A stretch of 64,000 nt of DNA from Purshia tridentata. Its lineage: Eukaryota > Streptophyta > Magnoliopsida > Rosales > Rosaceae. Position numbers and translations under genes: made by a program. The DNA lies in contig QANT01007968.1 of NCBI GenBank assembly GCA_003254885.1, positions 1 through 64,000 on the forward strand, in the 5' to 3' direction. Positions 34,928 to 48,600 of this stretch are shown in pieces (position 1 is the stretch's first letter; the number at the start of each line of letters is the position of its first letter). Under the pieces are notes generated by a model. It made no database searches, had not been told where the DNA came from, and saw nothing but the letters and a program-made list of their open reading frames with translations.

Positions 34928-36990
34928 AACGACAGTTCTGGGCTGTCATGAGAACCAAGTCTCTCCCTATTTCTCCGGTTCTTGGCACCGGTATAATCAT
35001 GATGTGTAGATAAAACTACAGAGCACCTTTGTATTTTTCACTCCTCCACTGTTCTGCCGTCAAATAACTCTCCATCTGTAGCAGTATCATGGTGGGCATG
35101 ATATCTAGCATATTGTGTTGTGAGACTGATAAATAATTTAGATTGATAGTATGACAACATATTATGTCAGACTATCTGGTAAGAAAAAGTTTCTCGTGCC
35201 ATGCTACTATTCATGACAATTTATCAAGATGTGAATTAGCCATTGAATCCCATTGTGTTACAGGGAAAGATTACACAATGGAACAAAAAGGAGGTAATTT
35301 CCAAAGTTGAAACTTGGGTTAAAAGCCCTTGAAGCCCAATGGAGAAAGAACAAGAGCACATTTATATGCTTGATATTTGGCAATCCCATGGAGGAGGACA
35401 TCTTCAAATAAGGCTGCGGTATGAGTGAGATGTTATATGTACACATGCACAAGATGGGGAGAGAGCAATGAGGAATGAGCTAGGATGGTCCCATTTGTAT
35501 TAAGCAAGAAAATAATTCTCACATGCCAAATGGGCCCTGTCTCACATGCAAGGCCGCCAGGGGTATCCCCAATTGTTCATCATCTAACATATGAAATAGG
35601 ACTAATCACAGCCATTGTTTCCACTTATCTGCTATGTTTGGTGGTCATTTACTCTGCGCCACAACATGTTAGGAGGAGGGCATAATCAGCATTTATTTTT
35701 GCCCCACAAGTAAAGTGGTGGGGGGTTTTTGGACACCACATGGAAATTGGGTGACTGCTAGTTTCATATTCTGCACAGCAGTCAGAATATATCCGTTGGG
35801 ACTTTGGTTGCTTCTCAGCTCTGGTTTGTACTTGTCTATGTAAGGATTGGTATAATATTTCTTCGGATATGACAGTAGAAATAACTCTAGCCTATAACTT
35901 AGAATATTTTATTCAAGGTAGGAGAAGAAAGAATCAAACCCTTATTGTGAGTATAGTGGGATAAATTCTCTACCACTAATTCAGATATGATGTGGAGAAT
36001 AGAAGCGTTATTTTCACTTTCAGGGATGATTGCGAATTCAATTATAATATTTCTGCGTCATGTTTGAAATGGTTAGGGTTTCTTATATTTTTGCCAAAAA
36101 ATTCTCAAATTAAGTAATTGTGTCTAGTAATGCATCATTTGGAAAGATGATGATAAAGGTTGAAAAGAAAAAAAGGTGAAGAGGTTGGTTGGTTAATGAC
36201 TTGATGTCATGTGGTGTGCTGGGAAGCGCACATGGAAGAACACAAGGAATGCCGGCAGAGAAACAAACATTGATAAGTGAACACAATAATAGAAAAGAGA
36301 AAACTACCATTGATTGCACAACCAAAAGTAAAAGATTGCTTCCATTGCCATTTGCCAAAGGAAAAAAAACAACAATAAAGAAAAGAAAAGGAAAAGAAGC
36401 TTAAAAGTAAAAAGGAACAAAACATCACTGCCCATTGCTATGCTATGCATCTTCAACTGTAAAAACTGACTGTAACAAGGTCCTTTCATAACTCAATTTT
36501 GACATTCATATCATACTATTGCTTGTAAGACTAGACAAAAGAAAGAAGAAACCCACAAAATCATTCATATCCTATAAACCCAAATGTATGCAGAGAAAGA
36601 AGAAGAAGACTGACTCTGGTAGAGGAAGATAAGATAGACACACAAACGGTGGTTAGAATGTGATGGGATGGATGAAACAGAGCACAGACCAAAAGAGAGG
36701 ATGGATACAAAAGGAAAAAGGGAAAAAATGAACAACGCTTCTGCACCTGCTCCTAAAAATGGCATTGTATTTTTCAGTTGAAGCAGACCGAGGTTGAGCA
36801 ATGACACACAGACAGACAGACAGACAGAAAGACAATCTGAAGGGAGGGAAATGGATTTGATATAATGACATGTGTAAATAAATGTACACTTGCCAGATTT
36901 TCAAAAATATAATGAAGGGGGAAGGAAACAATTGATGGAATATATGGAAATTGGGTAGTTCTATATAATTGTAAATTTGATGATGAGGTA
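34928..36990. other. Intergenic region and presumed 3' UTR of the pectate lyase
   Basis: No gene is supported. The part nearest 36990 should include the pectate lyase 3' UTR, which carries a (GACA)n run near 36807-36830. Several overlapping minus-strand frames at 36110-37034 are hydrophobic by composition only. Confidence 0.55.
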
Positions 36991-39900
36991 CTATGAGCAC
37001 TGACGGCCTCTGCGGCAGCCCAGTGCACCAGCACCGGAAGTTATGGCTCCAACCATGGAAGATGACTTAGCTCCCAAGCTTGAGGCCCTGGCATAGCTTG
37101 CTGAAGCTCCAGCGCCAGATGGAGTGAAGTAGGCACCATTCAGTAGCAGATCTCCCTCTGACCTCCAATTCCAGTTCTTCCATTTAGTTGTAGGTGTCTC
37201 CACCCTCTTGGTAACCTTCAATGAAATTGTCATCAACAATCAGAAAATTTAGTATGTGAACCTCATCATAGTGATTAGTGATTGTGAACAAGCATTGATT
37301 GACAAGGGAATAGAGTTAGTAATACAATACATACCTCCTTTGCAAAGGGGTTGGTTGGAGCAGCATATCTGTTGCCTTGGCTGTTGATGGTGGGTTCTGC
37401 ACTTCCACCAATGGCATACATCTCCCAATGAGTGTAGTCATTGTTCACCACATGGAAATACCCGTGCCTACACCTGCATTATTCATAGTTCATGTCTTAT
37501 GAGCATCAAACCAAAGAGCCATACAACAAACTCGTATTGCCAGCTCATGCATTTGCAGGGCTACTGTTGCTTGAAATGGACATATGAAAAATGAATTTTA
37601 GAAACTTTTAAATTGAAAGTTACCTGGGCATTCTTTGGATAAGACCCTCTCCAAAGTGGTTGTAGGCAATAGTCACTTGCATTTGCTTGTCTCTAGTATA
37701 AGAATCACTGTGGCCCAATAGCATCACCTGTGTTTCAAATACATAGATGTCAATGTCAATATTACATTAAAAATACACATGGAAGTAAATATGAATCAGA
37801 AAAAGCAAAATACACACCTCATTGTGGTGGGTGAAGTGGTTGTTGGAAATGGTAATTGCAGTGGAGCCCATGACAGCATCAACAAGTCCATCAGCACAGT
37901 TGGAGAGGGAATTGTGGTCAACCCATATATGGCTTGACCCGAAGATGGAAATAGCATCTCCATCAGCCATTGTCCGCCACCCAAAGTGAGATGGTGAGCT
38001 CCTCACCAAGGCATTGCCAGTGGGCTTGCAGTCATGGATATGCAGACCATGAATAATCACATTTGTAACAAATTGAATTGTGATGCATGCTCCATTAGCA
38101 ATGTGAACATTGACTCCACGGCCATCAATGGTCTTGAAACTGTTCATGATGAGCTCCTGCTTCAACTGTATCACCATGTCCCTCTTGAACACAATCCAGA
38201 GAGGCTTGTCCTGGATGACAGCATGGCGAAGAGTACCGGGTCTGGGGTTCACAGGGTCATCATCACGGGGGTCAGTGACAACATAGAAGCGACCATCACG
38301 ACCACCAATGGCATTTCTGCCAAAACCAATGCCACAGTCTGCAAGACGCTTGCGGTTCTTTTGCCAGTTGGGATCACAACGCCAGCAGTCATCAACTGGA
38401 TTGCCAGTTCCACATGAGAAGTACCCCAGCTTCCTCCTTTCAGTGCTGTTGCGGATACTCCTGCAATATCAACAGTGTTTCTACTGTCAACATTATTGTC
38501 AAAAAAATAAAAAACAAACTCTTCCATCATAATTCAAACATGTGAGACATTACCAAGGGCTGAGTTTCTAAACAATTAGAAACATAGTAGTGTTTATTAT
38601 TTTTGTTCATATGAATTTAGCACAAAACTGTAGAGTGTCTATTTATCCACATTAAAAATAAAAATGGGGTAGTAATTTTTTTCTGGGATTTTGGTGGTGG
38701 CAATTTCTCCCTAAGTTTCTTCTTTCGTCCTGTACTGTATTTGGCTCATCACGTGGCCAAAAAACCGAGCTCTACATGGTGGAAGCACACGAAGCCAGGA
38801 GAAAGCCAGTATTTTGTCCATTTATGAGGACAATTGGTGTTTACCAGTAGTGTAACGGATATAATTGCTGGCTTGATTTTGGTCCAGATATGGAAACAGA
38901 GTATATATGATTTTTTCTTTCATCACTGTTTTGGCAACACATGGGTGAAAGTGAAACCTATCACTATTAGTTAAAAAAATCCAAAATTCGACCTGGAGTC
39001 ACTATAAGGTCTAAATCTCATTAAAATCATTACAGCCAAAATTCGAACCTTAAACAATGCCTTCACGTTCACAAAAAGTTAATGGTAGCAACAGCAATGA
39101 TAATTTAAAAGCAAAAAAAAAGGGGGCGTAAAAAGCCTATAAAATCTTTATTGGATGGCCTCTTTTGTGACATAGACATGCATATGAAGTTCTATCAGTT
39201 ACTTTATAATCAAATTTCAACCAACATGACATCCCTCCTGCCTAAAACAGAACTAAAAACACCCATCAAATTCACTTGCGGAGACCTAAATGCTTGATGC
39301 CCGTTGAGTAAAACTGGGTGTGTATTTGGACAAGAAAAGAGACGTGCAGGTTTTTTTTACCATGAAACACGGATCTGGCCAGAATTGGCAATTTGGAAGA
39401 CCCTATGAGAAATTGCATTGAAAAGGACGAGAAAATATCCAGTTAAAGTAACATGGAGCAGGGGAGTCTGAAATTATTAAATTGAATTTGACAGAAAAGG
39501 GAAAGTGAAAATGCATAGACAGAGAGGGGGCAATTCATCAGAGGATGCAAACAACTTCAACTTGAAGCATTTACAAAACTAGTAACTGGGTTTAATGCAA
39601 ATGCCAATTAAGTCAGTTGGGTTAGGTCCAGTTCATAAGAGGTAGCAACAACCAACCCACCACAACCTCTCATTAGTGAATGCAATCAAATTTCAGCTGC
39701 TGGGATTTTTTTATTTTTTAAAATAAATATTATCAAAAAAGTTTATCTACCCATGTGCATTTGACAGTCAAATTTATTTATCGCAATTATGCATGTAGAG
39801 AGGTGTAGTTGTCTTTTATCTAAAGAGGGAAAGGAAAAGAGACCCACATGTCAACCATGGAAGCAATCTCATCTGGGTCCTCAACTGCATGCTTATTGAG

Positions 39901-41111
39901 GCCTTCATCATCCTCAGCCACCCTGAAACAACCAATTAAACAAAAAAAATGAATTAAAAACCAAAAACCCAGAAATTACCAAAAACCAATGAACCATCAC
40001 TCCAAAAACTTTCACTGTGGCCTCTCACACCCGTTGACTTGGGTCAAACGAACCCATAAAAAATGTCAGGCTAATCAGAGAGTGACACGTTGCAGTGGCA
40101 GGCAGCGAGTGGTGAAACAAAAAGTAAAAGACACACGACTACGGGAAGGCACGAGCTACAGTGCTCGAGGCCAGTGCTGCAGAGAGCAGACAGTGTCCAG
40201 TAAAAACGGTTAAGACAGTCGGCGGGGCAGATGTGAAAATAAGATTACTGGTCGAGGGTAATTCTGGGAATGCGGAAAAAAAAAAGAAGAAGAGAGAACG
40301 TGACCGACTAATAGGAGAAGGAATCCAAGGGGAACGAACATAACCAACTAAACGGCCCAGATCTAAAGATCTGGATCTTAACGGTTGAGATTGTTAATTT
40401 ATGGTTGGGATAAAAACAGGACAGAGTCATCCAACGGTCTGAAAAGGCCGATAGACAAGAACAACGGTTCAGATCCATCCACGTGGACAAGAAGAAAAGA
40501 GAAAAATTAATTAACGTTTGGAGGAGGAGTTTGGTTGGGTACGGACCTGGCCGCCATTGTTGAGTTGCTTGAGCTCTGCAACTCTCCTGTTTCTTGTTCA
40601 TTCCTGCAAAATAAAATTAGAGAAAATAAATAAATAAAATGAAAAAAATTACAAGGATAGAAAAATATCAAAAACCACCCAATTTTTACGGAAACTCCAA
40701 GAACTCTCTCTCTGTCTTTCTCTGTCTCACTAATTGTTCAAGGCCTAAGTGAGCTCTGCTGAAGCCATTAATGGAGTAGAACACAACTCAAAACTACAAC
40801 TCAACCCAAATTCCAAGAACCTCTAAGTTTTTGACCAAAAAAAAAAACTCTAATTTCAGAAGCTTGTTTCGTACTATTACCACTCAAACACAGAGAATGT
40901 AGCTCCATTTTTTCAACTAGGACTCTTTGGCTCACCCAAATTCACACAAAGAAACCCAGAAAAAGAGAAAGAGAGAGAGAGAGAAGCCAAACCAGTTGAG
41001 AGAGATCCCGTCGAAGCCGACCCGGCCTGACATTGCAGCAACGAAGCAAAACACGAAGATCACCGACACGCAAACACAAAGCCATCTCTTACTACTCTGA
41101 GACACCGCCAT
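36991..41111 (-). CDS. Secreted pectate lyase (PL1 family)
   Basis: Seven exons fit GT-AG rules: 40993-41111, 40547-40603, 39848-39922, 37818-38460, 37624-37727, 37335-37473 and 36991-37215, giving 453 residues. Residues 1-26 or so ([20 protein letters not shown]...) form a signal peptide, so the enzyme acts in the cell wall, cleaving de-esterified pectin by calcium-dependent beta-elimination. The N-terminal part ends in [19 protein letters not shown], typical of plant pectate lyases. The core has [16 protein letters not shown] from residue 263, with Asp 265, 274 and 278 as likely calcium-site residues, and RMPRCR at 330-335, the RxPxxR catalytic motif. The C terminus [21 protein letters not shown] is also typical. 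Introns of 624 and 1,387 bp separate the N-terminal exons. No defect was seen. Close relatives act in fruit softening, growth and vascular tissue. Confidence 0.95.
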
Positions 41112-41274
41112 TGCTAACCTTCTCTCTCTGTTTGTCTCTGTGTTCTGTGGAGAAGAGAATGTGGAGCAGAGAAAATAAAGACACACACACACACAAATTA
41201 ATTGCAGTGCGTGCTTGCAAAGAGAGGAAACAAGACGCTAGTGGAGTCAGAGAATGAGCTCCCACAATCACACT

Positions 41275-41282
41275 CTTTATAG
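41275..41282 (-). promoter_or_regulatory. TATA box of the pectate lyase gene
   Basis: On the minus strand this reads ctataaag, about 165 bases upstream of the ATG. CT- and CA-rich tracts between the two fit a plant 5' UTR of roughly 130 bases. Confidence 0.5.
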
Positions 41283-42566
41283 ACACAAACACACACCCAC
41301 TACTTAACGGCGCCGTTTACAGTTAACTAACCAACCCCTTAAATATTACATTACTGTTCGTTATTTGACCCTCACCTTGGATTAGGTTCACTCTAGACCA
41401 ACAACCAAACAACCCCCACCACCAACATTAACTGCTCCTTCTCACTCCTCTCAATACCCAACCCCCTGTACCCTGCTTATTAACCTTTTACTGTGGTTTC
41501 ACTCAGACACCACCCCCAACTAACTTTTTAACCGTTGGCCTCAGACCCTGCCCTTTTTCTTGCCACGTCAGCCCAGGCCGTTACGGAGGAGAGAGAGAGT
41601 ACGGACGGTCACGGGGGTAGATGTCACGGTAATCTGCTGGTTTTGCGCCTAGACAATAAAATACAATAAAAGAATTTTTTATTTTTTTAAAATATGGCGT
41701 GTTTGGGTTGAATTGTCAGTCCAGGCGCTAATCACGGCCTTGTAAACGTTTTGGTTGACTGCCATTGAACGCTGTTTAGAGCTTACAGGTTGTGTGTGTA
41801 ATACTTTCCTTGGGGTTTTATTTAATTTTTGCTGTGGAATTTAAGGGATTGTTTGGTGGCAGTTTTAAGGGGCTTTCCTGCTTTTCTGTCAAATTTTTTT
41901 TGTTTTGGGTTTGTGGTATGGACTTTGAAGATTGAAGAACCCCATTGCTTTTCAATGGTGGTCACCAACTCATCTCACTCAATGCCAATTCCTAAGAAAT
42001 CCCATGTGAAATTGTGAGCCCCCCCTTTCTTAATTTTTCTAATATTCAGTCTAGATTTGTTCGATTTCAATCAATTTTTCCATCTAATTAATAGTGACTT
42101 TGAACCATGCATGCATAATTTTAGCAACATGTGAGTGTGCATATATATGTATCCTATTACCAATATTTGCTAAGAAAAAGATACATACACAAAAATTAAA
42201 CTTAAAAAAAAAAAAAGGGAAAGAAGAAGAAGGCAATGCACTAAATTCAAGTATGATTAAAGCTTTCACATGTTATGTGATCGAAACTCTGAGTTGGGGT
42301 CAGATTGATTTTGGTAGGAACAGAATTGAAGCCATCAATTTCAGCTATAAATGCAAAAAAGCATTGGAATATTTAATGCACCAGAAATTGGTGGCCAAAG
42401 CCCTTCAGCTATTATCTAGGCAAAAATTTGAAGACTTTTTCGGAATTGCAATTAATTATCTATTCCAATTTTCCAACCCTCCCCCATCTTTAACCATTTA
42501 ACACCTACTAAAACCCTATGACAATTTAGAGTACAAAAAAAAAATTACTAATACAATTTTCATCCC

Positions 42567-42567
<1 letters not shown>

Positions 42568-42599
<32 letters not shown>
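42568..42599. repeat. Poly(A) run
   Basis: More than 30 consecutive A residues. It may be the tail of an old retroposed sequence, but no target duplication or retroposon body was recognised. Confidence 0.8.
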
Positions 42600-42601
<2 letters not shown>

Positions 42602-45600
42602 CTCCTAAGGCAAGTAATTTAAATATATTGAAAACTAAGTGGTAAATCAATTGAATGTTTTTTTTTTTGTTGGATAAATCAATTGAATTCTTATAAAGAC
42701 TTGTTTTGATGATCCCCTTTTATGTTCTTGCTTTTCTCCTAAGCATAAATATTGTGTTTAAAAGCCAATTATACAATGGGGGTCAAGTTCCTCACTCATT
42801 GGTATGGGGACATTAGAGTATATGATCAATAAAGAAGTACACTTAATGGTAAAATGTATTATTACTGCTATACATACAACTAAGAACTTAAATCTAATGT
42901 TTTGCAAAGAGAAAAAACTTAAATTAAATAGACAGAACCTCTAACCTAGCTTTTACATCAACTATTTCTTAGACAATGATCATTATCTTTTAAAGATAGT
43001 ATTTGTAGTTACCCCATACATACATATAAACGTATATATAATTAACAATACGCATGCAATTGTATCATACATACATAAAAGAAATTAGCTAGCTACATAA
43101 ATACCTCAATATTCTAAGAGTCCTTTTGCCCTTCGTAGTCTCTTCAATAAGTCGTAGGGATAAATGGTGTATATATAGACATATGATGGGCAAGAGATGA
43201 TCTAATAAGGGTTTCTTTTCTTGTTAATTGGGTCACAAGAAACCCCTTAATTATCTTACCATGAAACCCTACTTACCCAAAATAATCCCAATGTGGAAAA
43301 GGAAAAAAGAAATTTCCAAAAAGAAAAACTGAAAATTTGAAAGGAAACAAAAAGAAACCGGGTCTGTCTTGGAGGCGGGAACACAAAACTTGAATGTCAT
43401 TACAGGACCCAAGAAAAAAATGGGATAAAGATAATTAATTTGTATTTATTTTCTTCTTTCTTGAAGAATGAAAGTGCAAGAAATTAATTAAGGGTAAAAT
43501 TTGGGTGCTTTTTGAGAATTGACCTTTTCGGGGGCACGATTATGTTGCCATGCAACAACCAAGTGGTTCCCATCATGGCTACTCGTCACGCCTTTCCATT
43601 TACTTGGTGTCTTGGCCTCATTCTCGATCATCATGTAGTACAAAAAGGTACACATTGCACATGAGACATAGCATCATCATCATCATCATCATCGATCAAC
43701 TACTAGAAACCACCACCATTGATTGTATGGACCAATCTTATTTACTACATGGGTTACTTATGAGCAGCTTTGACTTTTTGAGTTAAGAAGCTTAATTGAA
43801 TCATTAACTTGTAAAAATTAGAAATTAAACATTTGCAATGGAAAAAAGTTGATCAAAGTAAAATTATATTTGTACATACTTTTACAAATCAAAGAAAAAA
43901 CTTGTTCCACCAATTAATTAGCTGATCTAGCTAACAAGGATGTGTATACGAGCTATATTTTTTCGCTTCCGCTTTTGGATTTGCATAATTCTACATTGTT
44001 GGATTAATATTTAAAAAATCTTATAAGAATCTTAGTGATCGAATCAAGAAATAAAGATTTAAAAGATCATACTAAGAAAAGATGAAGCTAATTAAATCAT
44101 AAGAATATAGAGGGTAAAGAAAAAAGTAAATTGATGAGCAAATCAAGTAAAATTGACTCAATCATATTTTTTCTTTGAGTTAAACTAAAAGGAATTAAAT
44201 TATTAACTTGAAACTAGGTGTATGAGAGTATTTTTATCATCAGTCAACTAGACTAACCTCAATTCACTTATCATTACTTACACTAACCTCAAGAGCTTGA
44301 CTTCATCGCATTATGTACTTGTACACATATTACATTAAATCAGACATATATTGTGTAGGACGATGTTTATCATGTTTATTCGATTTGTGAAAAACCCTTT
44401 TATTTATCTTTTGCATCACTATTTGTAGCAAATGAAAACCATTACATCAACTAATAATCCGATGGTCCACATTCGTTGGCAATTATATGGGCAGTCTCTT
44501 AATATTTGGTTAATCATGATGATTCTCTATCCTTTGACATTAACCAATACCTACATTTCCAAATTATAATCTCCCCCTTTTGCTTTAATAATAATCACTG
44601 TTTTGATTGATTAATTTGGTTCGTTGATATGAGTGAATTCTGATGGAGGCCCACAAACCACCCATGAAGCATGCATGAACACCATTTTCATAGCTTAAGA
44701 TACACGCGAGAGAGAGAGAGAGAGATTGGGTTGGGTTGGGCTGGGTTGTGTTGCTTTTGACACTTCTAATATTTACTCAATTGCATCTTTTTGCATAATG
44801 AAAAGTAAAAGAGAGATTTTGTAGGGCAATGTTTGCTACCAGAAAAATCTGTCGGGTCAAGTCCATGGCTTTTTTGCTTTTTTTCACTTTAGCCAAAGTA
44901 GGTGAGTTGCAGCCAGGACTCGCAGAGTCTTGACCGAGCCTTGATTTGTGCTATGGAATGTTCTCTCATGGACTCTGCAGCCGCCGAGTATTTCGGTCAG
45001 TAACCATGCCAGTTTAGCCTTTTTCTTTTTTAAGGACAAAATATTAAATTCCCTCCGCATATCTTATCTTTGATGTTTTAAATTATTACGGAATCGAAAT
45101 TGTGGAAATTTTGTTAAAAATTTCAATAGTCTAAATTGAAAATCTTTTGAAATTTTTTATATTTTTTAACCCTCAAAATCAGAAATTTAATTTCTTGAAT
45201 AAAACATAAAAAATTAAGAGATAAAATACTTAAAAGAAAAAGGAATTTTAGTTAGAGTTAGAATTAGGGTTAGGTTTTTATGCCGACTTACTGAAAAATA
45301 CTAATTGCTAAACCATTCCAATATCGACAATTCAGTGGTTTTTCTTGTATTTTTAATTTCGGACTCTAACCGATCTATGCTGGCAGTAATCGAAGGTGGA
45401 GGTGGTATTGAAATGCCCATGCCTACAATATTCAAATTTAAATGAGTTATTTTGGGAGTTAATAATGTAGTAGTATCATTTATTTATATTACGGAAAACG
45501 TTATTTATTCTAATTTTACATTTCTTTTTAACTTACATGACATATTTGTATATAAAATGGACTATAAATAATAAAATAATAAATCTATTAAATGAATCGA

Positions 45601-48600
45601 TGTTACGGTAAATTAGAAAACAAAAGCTGAAAAAATAGTTAGGACATTAATCATTTCTAACAAGTGGCAAAATACCAAAATATCCTCTTCTTTCGGGCTC
45701 AATAGAATAAAAACAAATTTTATTATCGTACACATATGTACTTTTTTTTTTTTCTTTCTAGAGGGCTCGCTAGAATTCATACACAATTACGCGTAACCCC
45801 ACCTGCAATAATTAGATAAGTACATGATCGAGTTATAGAGCCGAGGATTGCTTAGTTCTTCATCCCTTTTATCTCACCACACCCATCAACTACTAGTTAT
45901 GTATTTCGAAATTTCGGCTCATTAATTAGGTAATGTCAGCATCCTCTCATTCTTTTTTCTTTATTTTGTTTTGTTTTAACTTTTAATTTTAAGGGTGTAT
46001 TATAAATTTAATTAATCCCATTTGTTAACATGTGTTGTAGATTGTAGTTGTGATTTTGTCCCATCAAACCGACGAAAACGTTAATTAAATGGAAAATTAA
46101 GCTAAATATTTGGTTTCCAACAAGAATGACACATATATATGTTGTTGGATTAGGCAGGTAATTGTAATTAATACATTGAAGAATGTAGGGTGGCTAACTT
46201 CATAGATAAGGTTTTAAAACCTAATTAAACCTCTCCTACATGTTTGTTTGAGATGTTGGATGCATGCCTAAATGGGTTGTGCTAAACCACTCATTTCAAC
46301 CTCTACAATCATTAATGCAAAAATGGGTTGTTCTACTTCTTCTTCTTCAGCTTCTTCATCAGCTTCTTCTTCTTCCCCATTAATTCAATTTGTATCAATG
46401 GACCATGGAAGTTTCTTATGTGAAATTAATGAGATGCTAGCCTTCTCAGCCCACGCCTAAACCAATAAAACAATTAATTACTCACACATATACAATCAAT
46501 CATTAATATTTAAAACTTTAAAAATATTTTTAATAATGATACACGTGTTATAATTTAAATGAATTAATAACACACGGCAACCTGTCACGTTATATCATTA
46601 TCACACACAATATTTGTACATTGAGACCCTTAAATTAATATCCAAGAAAAATTAGTATAATTATGTCATATGAGTGTCTCACTCAAGTTTTTTTTATTTT
46701 TTATTAGTATCTAGAATTCTTATTCTTTTATATAATTATATATGCAAATATGAAATTTTAAATATGATATACTCTAGTTAAAGACTCGAATGTAAAGCAT
46801 CCCCCACATACTATAAGAAATACTACTAGCTAGTAGTCAAAAGCATTATATCTTTTCGACTAATTATTTAAATATAAATATTAAATTTCAAGGGCATCAT
46901 AAAACTTTGATAGAATAAAAAATGAGCATTAAACATCAATCACTCCCCATCAAAATAATTAAGTTTCTTACAGGAATAATTCCCCTCTAATTCATGATCA
47001 CTAATTAAGGATTTAGGTTCAATGACATACATTCCCCCTTACTCTTCACATAGCCAGTTGACTTTAATTATCAGCTAAAAAATTAATCAATATAAAAAAA
47101 AGATTCCTACAACTGTTCAGGGAAAAATTGTTGTTGTTACTATTGTTATATATCCTCATTGTCCAAACAAAATGCACCAATTATATAAAAAAAAATCAGA
47201 AATATATATTAGAATAATCTATTTAAAAATAAAATAATTGCTCAACAAAATAATTGTCTATCAATGATTGAAAATGCCAACGGACTCCTTATCCATGTAT
47301 TGCAAAATGGGTTTATGCTTGATGATCATATATATATATATATGAAGCTGTATGAATATTATTGATGTATCTTATAATTAAGTTGACCCCAAATTGATGT
47401 CGATCTCAAACAAATACCCAAATGGTGCACATCAGCACATGGAGAAGGAAGCATATATTATGTTATATATGATGTTCATGAATTGGTGCTCAACCACTCA
47501 TAATGCTACAAATTGTCTTCAAAGCCACATTAAATTGTTTGGATAAGTGTGAAGCTTCCATGGCTGAATTTGACTTACAGACCCAACCCCATGCAAGCGA
47601 ACGTACATTGGTTGGGAGGTGACCAGCTAGCTACAACATGCATGTGCACTGCCATGTGCATGGTGGAACCATGGGTACCACTTATCACATACTTTATCTA
47701 CCTACGTATCAAACCATTATTTCATTAATACTTTTATATATTGTTTTTAATATTTGTATTATTGAGCAAAGTTAAGAATTGAAATCCCCATATATATCTA
47801 ACCAAAAGTAGTTCTATAGCACATTTATTTGATTGAAAAAGATTAGCGTTGCTCACTTATAATGTTGGGTCAACGTCAACATCTATTAAGTCCCTTTTAT
47901 GTTATACAATTACTAAATACAAAAGATTTAAGAGCTAAACATGTATCTTAAATTTCCTTTAAAAACTTTTAAAATATTGGGCTGGCATAAGAACGACTAG
48001 AGTCCAATATATGCAAAACAAAGTGACACAACGGATTGAACTTATAGAATTATAATTACAAAGGTTTACTTTTAAGGGATTTATTCCTTAAAGTTTATAA
48101 ACCTCGATCTTAAAGTTTATAAAATGATATTTGTCTCTATTTTGTTGAAAGAAAATCTCGAATTTGAATCTTTTTTAAATTTTAGAATAAAATAAATTTC
48201 TGCAGATAGTGCAACGCCGATGCCATTAATTTATTTTCTTAATTCAATATTGGACCCCTCAATCGATACCTCATTAATATTGCAATCAAAAATAATTTTG
48301 CATTAAAATGGAAATGAAAGTTAAAAAGGGAGGAAATTAAAGAGGAAGCAAACAGTTAGATTCAAGTTGTATGCTAGTCAATAAAGCAAGGCATATATAC
48401 ACCTCTATATGCCTTTCATGTCCAATATTACATGGATATGCATAATGACAGCAACGGGGCTAGGCCCCAATTTATACGATCCAGCATCCTCCTCCCTCCG
48501 GAAAAGAAAAAGATCGAATCATGTAGATTGAGAATTTGGTATTTATGGGACTTTAATTCACACATAAATTTAGACTAACATAAGCGATAATAATACCTTG

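Noticed and set aside
36110-37034. Several hydrophobic minus-strand frames resembling membrane proteins
   Set aside because: They overlap each other and the pectate lyase 3' UTR, and their hydrophobicity comes from T-rich DNA.
42094-42501. 135-codon plus-strand frame
   Set aside because: Lysine-rich low-complexity stretch translated from an A-rich tract, with no family similarity.
45230-45275. Telomere-like ttagggttagg stretch
   Set aside because: Only one to two units, not a tandem array; expected by chance in AT-rich plant DNA.
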